Shown: positions 25,075-33,071 of the stretch, piece after piece | Position numbering within the stretch: position 1 is the first letter of the stretch | Layout of the letters: each line of letters starts with the position of its first letter | From: Bacteroidales bacterium | Lineage (GTDB): Bacteria > Bacteroidota > Bacteroidia > Bacteroidales > UBA932 | Reading direction: 5' to 3' | Assembly (NCBI GenBank): GCA_017555445.1 | Contig: JAFZGK010000088.1 | Coordinates: 1 to 45,312 of the forward strand | Length of the DNA stretch: 45,312 bases | The notes under the pieces: model-generated | Databases searched by the model: none | The model's input: only the letters and a program-made list of their open reading frames with translations | Told to the model about the DNA's origin: nothing | Position numbers and translations under genes: made by a program

Positions 25075-26433
25075 TTATCTTCTCATTCCGCCTCCGGCAC
25101 TGCCGCCGCTTCTGCTGATGCTGCCGCCTCCGCCAGTGCTTCCGGATGATCTTGTCGCAGTGCTTGTCGAGCTTCTGTTGTAGCTTGAACTGCTGCCTGC
25201 TGATCTGTTGTAATTCTGTGATGATGAATTCCTTTCGTAGGTCTGAGTGTTGTTGCTGTTGTTCTGACGCTCAGATCTGTAGCTCTGACTTGAACTGCTT
25301 GATGCGTTCACATTCCTGTTATATGAAGATGTTCCGCTTGATACAGTTCCGTTCGGAGCTGTCGCAGCAGGTCTTCTGTGGTTTGAAGGCCTTGTTGATG
25401 CTGGTCGCTGTGTCGAGTTTCCTGAAGTGGCTGTCGCATTTCTCTCGGCAGGACGTGCTCCGGGAGCAGTGCGTGTGACCGTAGTCCTTCCTGATGCAGG
25501 TCTGGATGTTACTGTGCCAGGATTCTTTGATGCCGCAGTCTGCTTGTCGCGGATCGCAGATGATGTCCTGGTGATGTTGCTCTTGCCGGATGCCGGTCTT
25601 GAAGTGACTGTGCTTCCTGAAGATGATGTTGCAGTATTCCTGTTTATAGGACGACTGCTCACGCTGCTTCCTCCACGAAGAGAACTTGTTCCGGCAAACA
25701 CTCTGTCAGAACCTGTGCTGTGTCTTGTTCCGTGATAGACTCGTGGTTTATGATCCTTGTCCGGTTTGTGACTCGGACCTCCATGTCCATGTCCCGGGAT
25801 GTATCCCGGTCTGAGATGGTGTCCCCAATAAGGATCATACCATCCGCCGTACCATCCTGCATAATGAGGATACCAACCGTACCATGGGCTTGCACCCCAG
25901 TATCCGCCATAATACCATGGGTCGTACCACCTGCCGTAATACCATGAGTCATAATACCATGGGTCAAAATAGAATGAAGAATATCTCCATGCCGAATATG
26001 CCCATGCACCGTTGTAGTACCACGGGTTATAATGGCGGCTCCAGTACCATGAGCTTCCTATGCTGTAAGGCGTATAGAAATCCCACGGATCCATGAGTCC
26101 GTTGCGCCAGTCATACGGATTTTCATATACCGAAATGACGGTGCTGCGGTTCTCCCTGTCGTATTTTATCGTAGCTGCCATGTTGTCCGGAATCAGAACA
26201 GTGTCTTTCTTGTCTCCGAACAGGTATATCTGAGAGGTTTTGGTTTTTTCCACAAGAGCTTCGGTCTCAGCCATGTCCTCCATCTTCTCGGTTTTTGTCC
26301 TGATGGAAGGTGAACTGCTGTAGATCCCGTCTGCAAACCTCTGTCCGTTCTCGGACGAGGTCATCTGGGCGGCTGTACCGCATGACGATAGCATGACAGC
26401 TGCCGCGATCAAAAGTACAGTACTCTTTTTCAT
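25075..26433 (-). CDS. Tyr/Trp-rich low-complexity lipoprotein, unknown function
   Basis: 452 aa from ATG 26433, which has a real AGGAG ribosome site upstream. Lipoprotein signal MKKSTVLLIAAAVMLSSCG with C18 as the lipid cysteine. Residues ~25-110 are a mixed ordered-looking part (TSQIYLFGDKKDTVLIPDN). Residues 121-203 hold 37 Tyr or Trp in 83 positions, in runs such as YDSWYYGRWYDPWYYGGYWG. From 205 on, the chain is Ser/Thr/Arg/Asn/Gly-rich with a 20-residue repeat (274-293 and 306-325, core TVTSRPASG) and a Gly/Ser tail ending MRR. Similar Bacteroides proteins have carried odd names such as vitellogenin-like; no function is known to me. Confidence 0.8.
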   Translation of the reverse strand: MKKSTVLLIAAAVMLSSCGTAAQMTSSENGQRFADGIYSSSPSIRTKTEKMEDMAETEALVEKTKTSQIYLFGDKKDTVLIPDNMAATIKYDRENRSTVISVYENPYDWRNGLMDPWDFYTPYSIGSSWYWSRHYNPWYYNGAWAYSAWRYSSFYFDPWYYDSWYYGRWYDPWYYGGYWGASPWYGWYPHYAGWYGGWYDPYWGHHLRPGYIPGHGHGGPSHKPDKDHKPRVYHGTRHSTGSDRVFAGTSSLRGGSSVSSRPINRNTATSSSGSTVTSRPASGKSNITRTSSAIRDKQTAASKNPGTVTSRPASGRTTVTRTAPGARPAERNATATSGNSTQRPASTRPSNHRRPAATAPNGTVSSGTSSYNRNVNASSSSSQSYRSERQNNSNNTQTYERNSSSQNYNRSAGSSSSYNRSSTSTATRSSGSTGGGGSISRSGGSAGGGMRR

Positions 26434-26441
26434 ACAAGTTT

Positions 26442-26446
26442 CTCCT
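26442..26446 (-). promoter_or_regulatory. Shine-Dalgarno site of the Tyr/Trp-rich lipoprotein
   Basis: The minus strand reads AGGAG eight bases before the ATG at 26433. Such sites are rare in this window, where most genes have A/T-rich leaders, so it both supports the start and suggests different translational control. Confidence 0.55.
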
Positions 26447-26464
26447 AATTTTATAATTATTTCG

Positions 26465-26472
26465 TATCTTCG
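26465..26472 (+). promoter_or_regulatory. Candidate -7 box of proS
   Basis: TATCTTCG, one base off TAnnTTTG, about 105 bases before the proS ATG at 26577. The resulting ~100-base leader has no obvious riboswitch or T-box features. Confidence 0.35.
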
Positions 26473-26576
26473 CAACCTGTTATGCTTTGCAATAACTGTA
26501 CCGCTTGAAAAGCCGGTTTCAGACAGGCGCATTCAAGTGCAATAATACGCATAAAAACTTTATAATCAAAAATAAA

Positions 26577-28058
26577 ATGGCAAAAGAGGTAACCAAAAGG
26601 TCGGATAACTACTCGCAGTGGTATGACAATCTTGTAGTGAAAGCTGACCTTGCAGAGAGATCTGCTGTTAGAGGATGTATGGTGATCAAGCCATACGGTT
26701 ATGCAATCTGGGAGAAGATGCAGGATGAGCTTGACAGAATGTTCAAGGAAACAGGTCATCAGAATGCATATTTCCCGCTTTTCATTCCTAAGTCTTTCCT
26801 CAGCCGTGAGGCAGAGCATGTGGAAGGCTTCGCAAAGGAATGTGCAGTTGTTACACACCACAGACTCATGGCCAACCCTGACGGTCCGGGAGTGGTTGTG
26901 GATCCGGCTGCAAAGCTCGAGGAGGAGCTTATCGTCCGTCCTACATCTGAGACTATCATCTGGAACACATATAAGAATTGGGTGACATCATGGAGAGATC
27001 TTCCGATCCTCTGCAACCAGTGGGCTAACGTTGTCCGTTGGGAGATGCGTACCCGCCTTTTCCTCCGTACCGCAGAATTCCTCTGGCAGGAGGGTCACAC
27101 CGCTCATGCTACCCGTCAGGAGGCTGAGGAGGAGACAATGAAGATGGTGAATGTATATGCTGACTTTGCACGTAACTATATGGGTGTGCCTGTAGTTGTA
27201 GGTCACAAGAGCCCTAATGAAAGATTTGCAGGTGCTCTCGATACAATGACTATCGAGGCTCTCATGCAGGACGGCAAGGCTCTTCAGGCAGGTACTTCAC
27301 ACTTCCTCGGACAGAACTTCGCAAAGGCGTTTGATGTGCAGTTCACAAACAAGGAAGGAAAGCAGGAGTATGTATGGGCTACTTCATGGGGTGTCTCAAC
27401 CCGTCTTATGGGTGCCCTCATCATGGCTCACGGAGACGATAACGGTCTTGTCCTTCCTCCGAAGCTTGCTCCTATCCAGGTTGTCATGGTTCCTATCACA
27501 GGAAAGGACGAGGCTGTCAACAACGGTATCCTCGACAAGATGTATGCATTCAAGAAGGAACTCGAGGCTAAGGGTATCAGCGTGAAGATCGATAATCGTG
27601 ACACTCTTCGTCCTGGTTTCAAGTTCGCTGAGTGGGAGCTCAAGGGTGTTCCTGTTCGTCTTGCAATGGGTGGACGTGACCTTGAGAACGGCACTGTAGA
27701 GCTTGCTCGTCGTGACACATGCGAGAAGTCTTCACATTCTCAGGAAGGTATTGCTGACGTGATCGCTGCGCTTCTCGATGAGATCCAGGCTAATATCTAC
27801 GCAAAGGCTCTCAAGTTCCGTGATGACAGCATCCGCAAGGTTGACACTTGGGAAGAGTTCAAGGAAGAGATCACAAAGGGAGGTTTCCTTCTCTGCCATT
27901 GGGATGGAACTCCTGAGACTGAGGAGAAGATCAAGGAGGAGACAAAGGCAACTATCCGATGCATTCCTGTAGACAGCGCAGTATGCGTTGAGGAAGGCAA
28001 GTGCATCTATTCAGGCAAGCCATCTTCTCAGAGAGTTCTTTTTGCAATTTCTTACTAA
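26577..28058 (+). CDS. proS: Prolyl-tRNA synthetase, type 3 (archaeal/eukaryal-like)
   Basis: 493 aa from ATG 26577; an in-frame ATG at 26505 would add 24 residues foreign to the family. Class II motifs are present: motif 2 around [20 protein letters not shown] and motif 3 around [17 protein letters not shown]. The start [20 protein letters not shown] and the C-terminus ending VLFAISY, with a terminal Tyr, are typical of the ~480-residue ProS without the bacterial editing insertion. It charges tRNA-Pro in the cytoplasm. It is the first gene of an operon with a DUF3078 protein and tilS. Confidence 0.95.
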   Translation: MAKEVTKRSDNYSQWYDNLVVKADLAERSAVRGCMVIKPYGYAIWEKMQDELDRMFKETGHQNAYFPLFIPKSFLSREAEHVEGFAKECAVVTHHRLMANPDGPGVVVDPAAKLEEELIVRPTSETIIWNTYKNWVTSWRDLPILCNQWANVVRWEMRTRLFLRTAEFLWQEGHTAHATRQEAEEETMKMVNVYADFARNYMGVPVVVGHKSPNERFAGALDTMTIEALMQDGKALQAGTSHFLGQNFAKAFDVQFTNKEGKQEYVWATSWGVSTRLMGALIMAHGDDNGLVLPPKLAPIQVVMVPITGKDEAVNNGILDKMYAFKKELEAKGISVKIDNRDTLRPGFKFAEWELKGVPVRLAMGGRDLENGTVELARRDTCEKSSHSQEGIADVIAALLDEIQANIYAKALKFRDDSIRKVDTWEEFKEEITKGGFLLCHWDGTPETEEKIKEETKATIRCIPVDSAVCVEEGKCIYSGKPSSQRVLFAISY

Positions 28059-28070
28059 GCTATGATACAT

Positions 28071-29150
28071 ATGAAAAGAATCTTCACATCTATAATCTTC
28101 GCAGTTGCAGCGATTGCAGCATCTGCGCAGAACGTACAGGATGCAGCTGCTCAGGCAGCATTGGCAATGGCTGGTGCACAGCAGGCCGAGCAGGTGGTAG
28201 AGAAACCGCAGAACTGGTCTACCAACCTCAAGACCCAGATCAACATCGGACAGACATCGCTCAACAATTGGGCAGCCGGTGGTGACAACACAGTCTCAAT
28301 GTCTGCATTCATCGATGGAAATGCAAACTGGAAGTTGGGCGAGATGTTCTGGAACAACCGTCTTCAGCTTGACTACGGCTTCCTTTACGCTTCATCAAAG
28401 CCTATCGTTCAGAAGAGTAATGACCGTATCTATCTTGAAAGCAAGTGGGGCTACAAGGCACCTTCGACAAGATATCTCTATTTCTCTGCCAACTATGACT
28501 TCAAGTCTCAGTTCACTACAGGTTACGACTACAAGACTCCTGCAAGTGTGACAGATCCAAGCGGCAATGAGCTTAAGGGCTCTGCATTGAGAGATGTATG
28601 GCGCGATGCACGTGCACTCAAGTCTGGTTTCCTTGCTCCTGCCTATACAAATATCGCTCTTGGTATCGACTTCGTTCCTAACAAGTGGTTCACCCTCAAT
28701 TTCGCTCCTCTTACCGGTGACCTCGTTATCGTGAAGAATGCAGCGTTGAGAGGAAGCTACAGCATGCCATTGAAGGAAAAATATGTAGGTGTCGAGAACC
28801 TTCCGACCGACGGTTCGCAGTACAGCAGCGTAAGATTCGGATTCGGTGCTCAGCTCAAGATGGATGCAAAGGTCAATATCAACGATAATTTCGCATACAG
28901 CACACAGGTAGTGCTCTTCGCAAACTATCTTGACATCAACCATTGCCCTCGTATCAACTGGGATAACAGGATTGACTGGAAACTTGCCAAGTATTTCTCA
29001 TTCACTATCGCTACAAACCTTATCTATGATGACACTATCATGATCATCAACGATAAGGATATCGATGAGTTCCCTGAAGGAAAGGCACGTGTCCAGTTCA
29101 AGGAGTCCCTTGCATTCGGATTCACCTGGACAATCGCAAACAAGAAATAA
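28071..29150 (+). CDS. DUF3078 outer-membrane-associated protein
   Basis: 359 aa with a signal peptide (MKRIFTSIIFAVAAIAASAQ). After an Ala/Gln-rich linker comes NWSTNLKTQINIGQTSLNNW, the start of the DUF3078 domain, followed by repeated amphipathic strands with many Tyr/Trp/Asn. The C-terminus (FKESLAFGFTWTIANKK) fits a barrel-like protein. The function of DUF3078 is unknown. A slightly longer start (ATG 28062) is possible. Its stop overlaps the tilS ATG by one base (TAATG). proS-DUF3078-tilS looks like one transcript. Confidence 0.82.
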   Translation: MKRIFTSIIFAVAAIAASAQNVQDAAAQAALAMAGAQQAEQVVEKPQNWSTNLKTQINIGQTSLNNWAAGGDNTVSMSAFIDGNANWKLGEMFWNNRLQLDYGFLYASSKPIVQKSNDRIYLESKWGYKAPSTRYLYFSANYDFKSQFTTGYDYKTPASVTDPSGNELKGSALRDVWRDARALKSGFLAPAYTNIALGIDFVPNKWFTLNFAPLTGDLVIVKNAALRGSYSMPLKEKYVGVENLPTDGSQYSSVRFGFGAQLKMDAKVNINDNFAYSTQVVLFANYLDINHCPRINWDNRIDWKLAKYFSFTIATNLIYDDTIMIINDKDIDEFPEGKARVQFKESLAFGFTWTIANKK

Positions 29151-30571
29151 TGCTTAAACGCTTTGCACAGGCAATTGAAGAAATAGAGGGGCAGATCATC
29201 AATTGGTCGGCCCCTTCTTCTGATTTGCCTCAGCCGGTACGTTACCTTGTCGCTGTGAGCGGTGGGGTGGATTCCATGTGCCTTGCAGATCTTTGTCTAA
29301 GATGCCTTGGACCCGAGCGTTTTGCAATAGCTCATTGCAATTTTCATCTTCGTGGAGAAGAAAGTGACGGAGATCAGGAGCTTGTGACTTCATGGGCTTC
29401 ATCCAATGGAGTGGAGTTCCTTAAGGCAGATTTTGAGACTGAGGCATATGCGGTATCGCATGGCGTCAGCATTGAAATGGCAGCCAGGGATCTTCGCTAT
29501 TCATGGTTTGCTGACCTTTGTATGGAACATGGCTTTGCAGGTGTGATGACAGCACATAATGCGAACGATAACGCGGAGACGATGATTCTCAATCTCTTGA
29601 GAGGTGCAGGCGTTCATGGTATGACCGGTATGGATGAATCATCTGTATTGAAATATGAAGCAGCGGAGCTCAGAGTCTTCCGCCCTCTTCTGAAGATGAC
29701 AAGAAAGCAGATTGAGGGACACGTGTTCGCATGGAAGGTTTCTTATCGCGATGACAGTACCAATGCGCTGTCGGACTATAAGCGCAACCGTATCCGCAAT
29801 GAGGTTTTTCCTCAATTCGAGAAGATCAACCCTTCATTTGTGAATACCCTCAACAGAGAGGCAGGTTATTTCTCTGAAGCCGCTGAGATTCTTGATGATT
29901 ACTGTAAAACCAAGGTGAAGGACGTCATGTCTGGAGATGTCATGATCATCAGTGCTCTGATGCAGGAAAAGCATTGGCGATACTTATTATATTACATATT
30001 GTCGCCATTTGGATTTCATTCGTCCACTCTTGGATCGTTGGAGAGTCTGCTTGAGTCTGAGCGCACATCTTCCGGTAAGCGTTTTGAATCACCGACGCAT
30101 GAGGCATTGGTAGAGCGCGATATGATACATATCATCCGGAAGCCTGTTGATGCCGGTAATAGTGATGATGTTGCAGTGATGCCGGTCCGTTCGTCCGGAA
30201 GATATCATTTCAATGGTTCTGTCTTTGAAGTGGAAGTACTTCCATGGTCTTCTGAAATGTCTTTGAAACAATATGAAGGTACAATCATCATGGATGCCGA
30301 TAAGCTTGCCTTTCCGTTTGTCTGCAGGAGATGGAACAGCGGTGACTGGTTCCGGCCTCTTGGCCTAAAGGGCAGGAAGAAGGTCAGCGATCTCTTTACT
30401 GATCTCAAGTATGATTCGTTTGCTAAAGACGCTGCTGTCATGATTGTGGATTGCAGAGGCAGTCTTGCAGAAGACAGGCACGTCGCCGGAATCCTCGGAG
30501 TCAGGATTGATGATGCGTATAAGGTCACATCCCGCACAAAGCATATAATAAGAATAAAGCTGCAGAAATGA
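29150..30571 (+). CDS. tilS: tRNA(Ile)-lysidine synthase
   Basis: 473 aa. The ATP pyrophosphatase P-loop SGGVDS is at residues 37-42, with the family segments HCNFHLRGEESDGD and TAHNANDNAETMILNLLRG downstream. The C-terminal TilS substrate-binding domain is recognisable by WNSGDWFRPLGLKGRKKVSDLF. TilS modifies the wobble cytosine of tRNA-Ile(CAU) to lysidine so that it reads AUA, and it is normally essential. Its last codons and stop form the left arm of the downstream terminator hairpin. Confidence 0.94.
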   Translation: MLKRFAQAIEEIEGQIINWSAPSSDLPQPVRYLVAVSGGVDSMCLADLCLRCLGPERFAIAHCNFHLRGEESDGDQELVTSWASSNGVEFLKADFETEAYAVSHGVSIEMAARDLRYSWFADLCMEHGFAGVMTAHNANDNAETMILNLLRGAGVHGMTGMDESSVLKYEAAELRVFRPLLKMTRKQIEGHVFAWKVSYRDDSTNALSDYKRNRIRNEVFPQFEKINPSFVNTLNREAGYFSEAAEILDDYCKTKVKDVMSGDVMIISALMQEKHWRYLLYYILSPFGFHSSTLGSLESLLESERTSSGKRFESPTHEALVERDMIHIIRKPVDAGNSDDVAVMPVRSSGRYHFNGSVFEVEVLPWSSEMSLKQYEGTIIMDADKLAFPFVCRRWNSGDWFRPLGLKGRKKVSDLFTDLKYDSFAKDAAVMIVDCRGSLAEDRHVAGILGVRIDDAYKVTSRTKHIIRIKLQK

Positions 30572-30588
30572 TCTGCAGCTTTATTCTT
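30550..30588. terminator. Bidirectional terminator between tilS and sppA
   Basis: Perfect 16-base stem: AAGAATAAAGCTGCAG (30550-30565) pairs with CTGCAGCTTTATTCTT (30573-30588), loop seven bases. The left arm is the last coding part of tilS, whose stop codon is in the loop. The A/T-rich outer stem gives U-rich tails in both directions, suiting the convergent tilS and sppA genes. Confidence 0.85.
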
Positions 30589-30610
30589 ATCTGTTATTTG
30601 TCCGGTCTGG

Positions 30611-32383
30611 TTATCTGACCACGATCTCGTATGGGAGTCTTGCGTAAGCCTTTCCTGTTTCAACAGAACTTGCATCCTTGAATGCTTCCTCAACATCTTC
30701 AAGTGCTGTACCCTTGAGAACTGAAGGTGTCTGGCCCAATGACTCGAGAATCATCTCCATAGTTGTCTGTGGCTTTGGATATTCTGCAATCTGCACCTGT
30801 TCAATGCTGTTTACTCCGTCGATTGTGAGAGCAGCATATCTGATTGCATCTTCAAGAGTACCGATCTCATCTACAAGTCCGATCTCAAGTGCCTCAGCTC
30901 CTGTCCAAACGCGTCCCTGAGCGAGCTCGTCAACTCTTGCAACAGGCATGTCTCGACCTTCAGATACAATCTCTGTGAACTTGCCGTAGATCTTCTCGAC
31001 AGATGCCTGCATGTAATCAAGCTCCTTTGGAGTAAGAGCGCGGAACATGCCCAGCATGTCTGCATGCTCATTAGAGTTTACGGAAGTGATGTTCACATGA
31101 AGCTTGTTCTTGACTGTGCCTCCGATGTCAGGAATCATGCTGAAAACTCCGATAGAACCGGTGAGAGTAGTAGCATCCGAATAGATCTTGTCGCAGTTTG
31201 CAGAGATCCAGTATCCGCCTGATGCCGCATAATCGCCGTATGATGCGATTACAGGAACTCTTTCCTGAAGGAGGTCAAGTTCAGCCTTGATCTTCTCTGA
31301 TGCAAGCACGCTTCCGCCAGGAGAGTTGACTCTGAGCACTACTGCCTTTATAGAGCTGTCTCTGCGTACATCAGCGATGATGTTTGCGAACCTGTCACCT
31401 GCCACCTGCTGCTTGTCACTTCCGTCCACGATGTTGCCCTCGGCATAAATTACTGCAATCTTCTCCTTCGCCTTATAGTTGACTGTATTCTTGATCTTTG
31501 CGTAGTCACTCAAGGAAATCATCTTGACGTTCTTGTAATTGTCAGTAACATAGAGGTCGCAGAGCTGCTGCTGAAGTTCCTCGCGTGTCAGAAGTTCATC
31601 CACGAGGCCATGCTCCAGCCAGTCTGAAGGGAAGTTCAGTTCGAGGTTGTTGAGCATTGCATCAAGCTCTTCGACAGTAATATTTCTTGACTCAGCGATT
31701 GCGGCAGCCCACGAATCCCACATGGAGTTGACCATTGAACTTGTCTGTTCAAGGTTCTCCTTGCTTGATGAGCTTCTGATATACATCTCGCCTGCTGACT
31801 TATATTTTCCGTGACGGATAAGCTGTACGTTCACGCCAAGTCTGTCAAGGATATCCTTGAGGAAGATCAGCTGTGATGAAAGTCCGTTGAACATGCTCAT
31901 TCCACCATCGTGAGGTGTCATGTAGATCTTGTCTGAAACAGAAGAAAGATAATAACCGGCATTTGTAGGATTCTCTGTATATGCCACAATCGCCTTGCCG
32001 CTTGTGCGGAAGTTTACAAGCGCCTGTCTGAATTCTTCCATCTGAGCGATGCCGCCACTGGCTTCGTCTGCTGTCAGATAGATGAACTTGACTGCAGGAT
32101 CTGTTGCCGCAGCGTTAAGGGCCTTTACTGCATTGTAGATGCCGAGCTGGCTTACGGAAGATCCGCTTGTAAGCATTGTGAGAGGATCTCCCTCTGTGTC
32201 CTGTTCTCCAAGAACGAATGACGACATGTCGATTCTGAGGACAGCCTGATCCGGCATTACCGGTTGTTTGTCACCAAAAGCTGCAACAGCTCCTACGATG
32301 CCGAGGCACACAACGATTGTAATGATTGTGTAGATGATAAGACCCGTAAACGATGCAAGGGTCATCTTCAGGAAATTCTTCAT
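30611..32383 (-). CDS. sppA: Signal peptide peptidase SppA (protease IV)
   Basis: 590 aa from ATG 32383 (MKNFLKMTLASFTGLIIYTI), giving an N-terminal membrane anchor at about 8-36. Two tandem SppA-type domains follow, as in E. coli protease IV. The N-terminal half has HGKYKSAGE with the likely catalytic lysine K195; the C-terminal half has DYAASGGYW with the nucleophile S388 and TLTGSIGVF after it. SppA degrades cleaved signal peptides in the membrane. The longer frame to 32464 would start upstream of a TATTTTTG box and is not used. Convergent with tilS. Confidence 0.93.
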   Translation of the reverse strand: MKNFLKMTLASFTGLIIYTIITIVVCLGIVGAVAAFGDKQPVMPDQAVLRIDMSSFVLGEQDTEGDPLTMLTSGSSVSQLGIYNAVKALNAAATDPAVKFIYLTADEASGGIAQMEEFRQALVNFRTSGKAIVAYTENPTNAGYYLSSVSDKIYMTPHDGGMSMFNGLSSQLIFLKDILDRLGVNVQLIRHGKYKSAGEMYIRSSSSKENLEQTSSMVNSMWDSWAAAIAESRNITVEELDAMLNNLELNFPSDWLEHGLVDELLTREELQQQLCDLYVTDNYKNVKMISLSDYAKIKNTVNYKAKEKIAVIYAEGNIVDGSDKQQVAGDRFANIIADVRRDSSIKAVVLRVNSPGGSVLASEKIKAELDLLQERVPVIASYGDYAASGGYWISANCDKIYSDATTLTGSIGVFSMIPDIGGTVKNKLHVNITSVNSNEHADMLGMFRALTPKELDYMQASVEKIYGKFTEIVSEGRDMPVARVDELAQGRVWTGAEALEIGLVDEIGTLEDAIRYAALTIDGVNSIEQVQIAEYPKPQTTMEMILESLGQTPSVLKGTALEDVEEAFKDASSVETGKAYARLPYEIVVR

Positions 32384-32433
32384 GATGTATACTTTAATAG
32401 TTCGTTGATTCTCTAAATAAGACGCTGATTCTA

Positions 32434-32441
32434 CAAAAATA
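32434..32441 (-). promoter_or_regulatory. Candidate -7 box of sppA
   Basis: The minus strand reads TATTTTTG, matching TAnnTTTG, about 50 bases before the ATG at 32383. A correctly spaced -33 box is not evident. Confidence 0.42.
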
Positions 32442-32481
32442 CTACAAAAACTCGACAAATCCATATCAATCAGTCCGATAC

Positions 32482-32511
32482 TTGCATTCTCGGAGGAAAT
32501 TCATATCTTTG
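32482..32511 (+). promoter_or_regulatory. Promoter of the metal-handling locus
   Basis: TTG (32482-32484), 19 bases, TATCTTTG (32504-32511): a full consensus Bacteroidota promoter. The predicted start of transcription is only about 3-5 bases before the ATG at 32521, a nearly leaderless message. Confidence 0.7.
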
Positions 32512-32520
32512 CGGGTTGGT

Positions 32521-32973
32521 ATGAAGAATATATTGATGAAAATATCGGCTATGCTGTTTGCTATATGGTACTGCTTGAGTATCATAGGCTTCGATGTGCA
32601 TACATGCAGCGAGACCGGCAGTTCTTTTGTCCATATGTCCTTCACTTCACACTCATGCCACGAAATCCACGATGATCATTGTGATCATGAGCACGGACAT
32701 GATTGTGACAACCATTGTGAGGATGCTGAAGAGCATCATCACGATGATGACTGCTGTGAGGACGAATATCAGGTCATAAGTCTGACAGGACTTCGTTCGG
32801 ATGATGACAGCAAGGACAGTTTCCAGAATGTGGTGTGTCCATGTATATTTGATTCAGAACGTGCTACATTCAGTCTGTATGCAGACTTATCAGACTGCAG
32901 ATATCTTGAAGAACCCGATTCCGGGTTGATTGTGCCTGATGCTCAGGCATACTTCGCCATCTGGCGAATTTGA
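32521..32973 (+). CDS. His/Cys-rich secreted protein, HYC_CC_PP-like
   Basis: 150 aa from ATG 32521. An N-terminal hydrophobic leader (about 1-24) is followed by DVHTC. A dense His/Cys/Asp cluster follows in the middle (starting CHEIHDDHCDHEHGHDC and ending DDDCCEDEY). Near the C-terminus VVCPCIF adds two more Cys. This matches the small HYC_CC_PP family found just ahead of certain TonB receptors in Bacteroidota. It is probably a periplasmic or membrane-held binder of transition metal such as copper or zinc (inference from composition and context). It heads a three-gene locus with a TonB receptor and an HMA protein. Confidence 0.75.
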   Translation: MKNILMKISAMLFAIWYCLSIIGFDVHTCSETGSSFVHMSFTSHSCHEIHDDHCDHEHGHDCDNHCEDAEEHHHDDDCCEDEYQVISLTGLRSDDDSKDSFQNVVCPCIFDSERATFSLYADLSDCRYLEEPDSGLIVPDAQAYFAIWRI

Positions 32974-33024
32974 TTCATTTATGATGTGGGTCGGGTGGTA
33001 TGAAAAACTGGATCCCTCCCGCGG

Positions 33025-33045
33025 TGTGAGCTCATCCAGCTCACA
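33025..33045 (+). other. Hairpin between the His-rich gene and the TonB receptor
   Basis: Perfect eight-base stem TGTGAGCT (33025-33032) / AGCTCACA (33038-33045) with a five-base loop and no T-run after it. It sits in the 98-base gap and may stabilise an mRNA end or partly attenuate transcription into the receptor gene. Just upstream, 33012-33022 reads ATCCCTCCCGC, resembling the start of the palindromic element core. Confidence 0.45.
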
Positions 33046-33071
33046 TATGCTACATAATCGCTATATAATCA

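Noticed and set aside
25075..25780. Ser/Arg-rich repeats as a DNA-level tandem repeat or CRISPR-like array
   Set aside because: The repeats are degenerate at the DNA level and make sense as protein low-complexity sequence in the lipoprotein reading frame.
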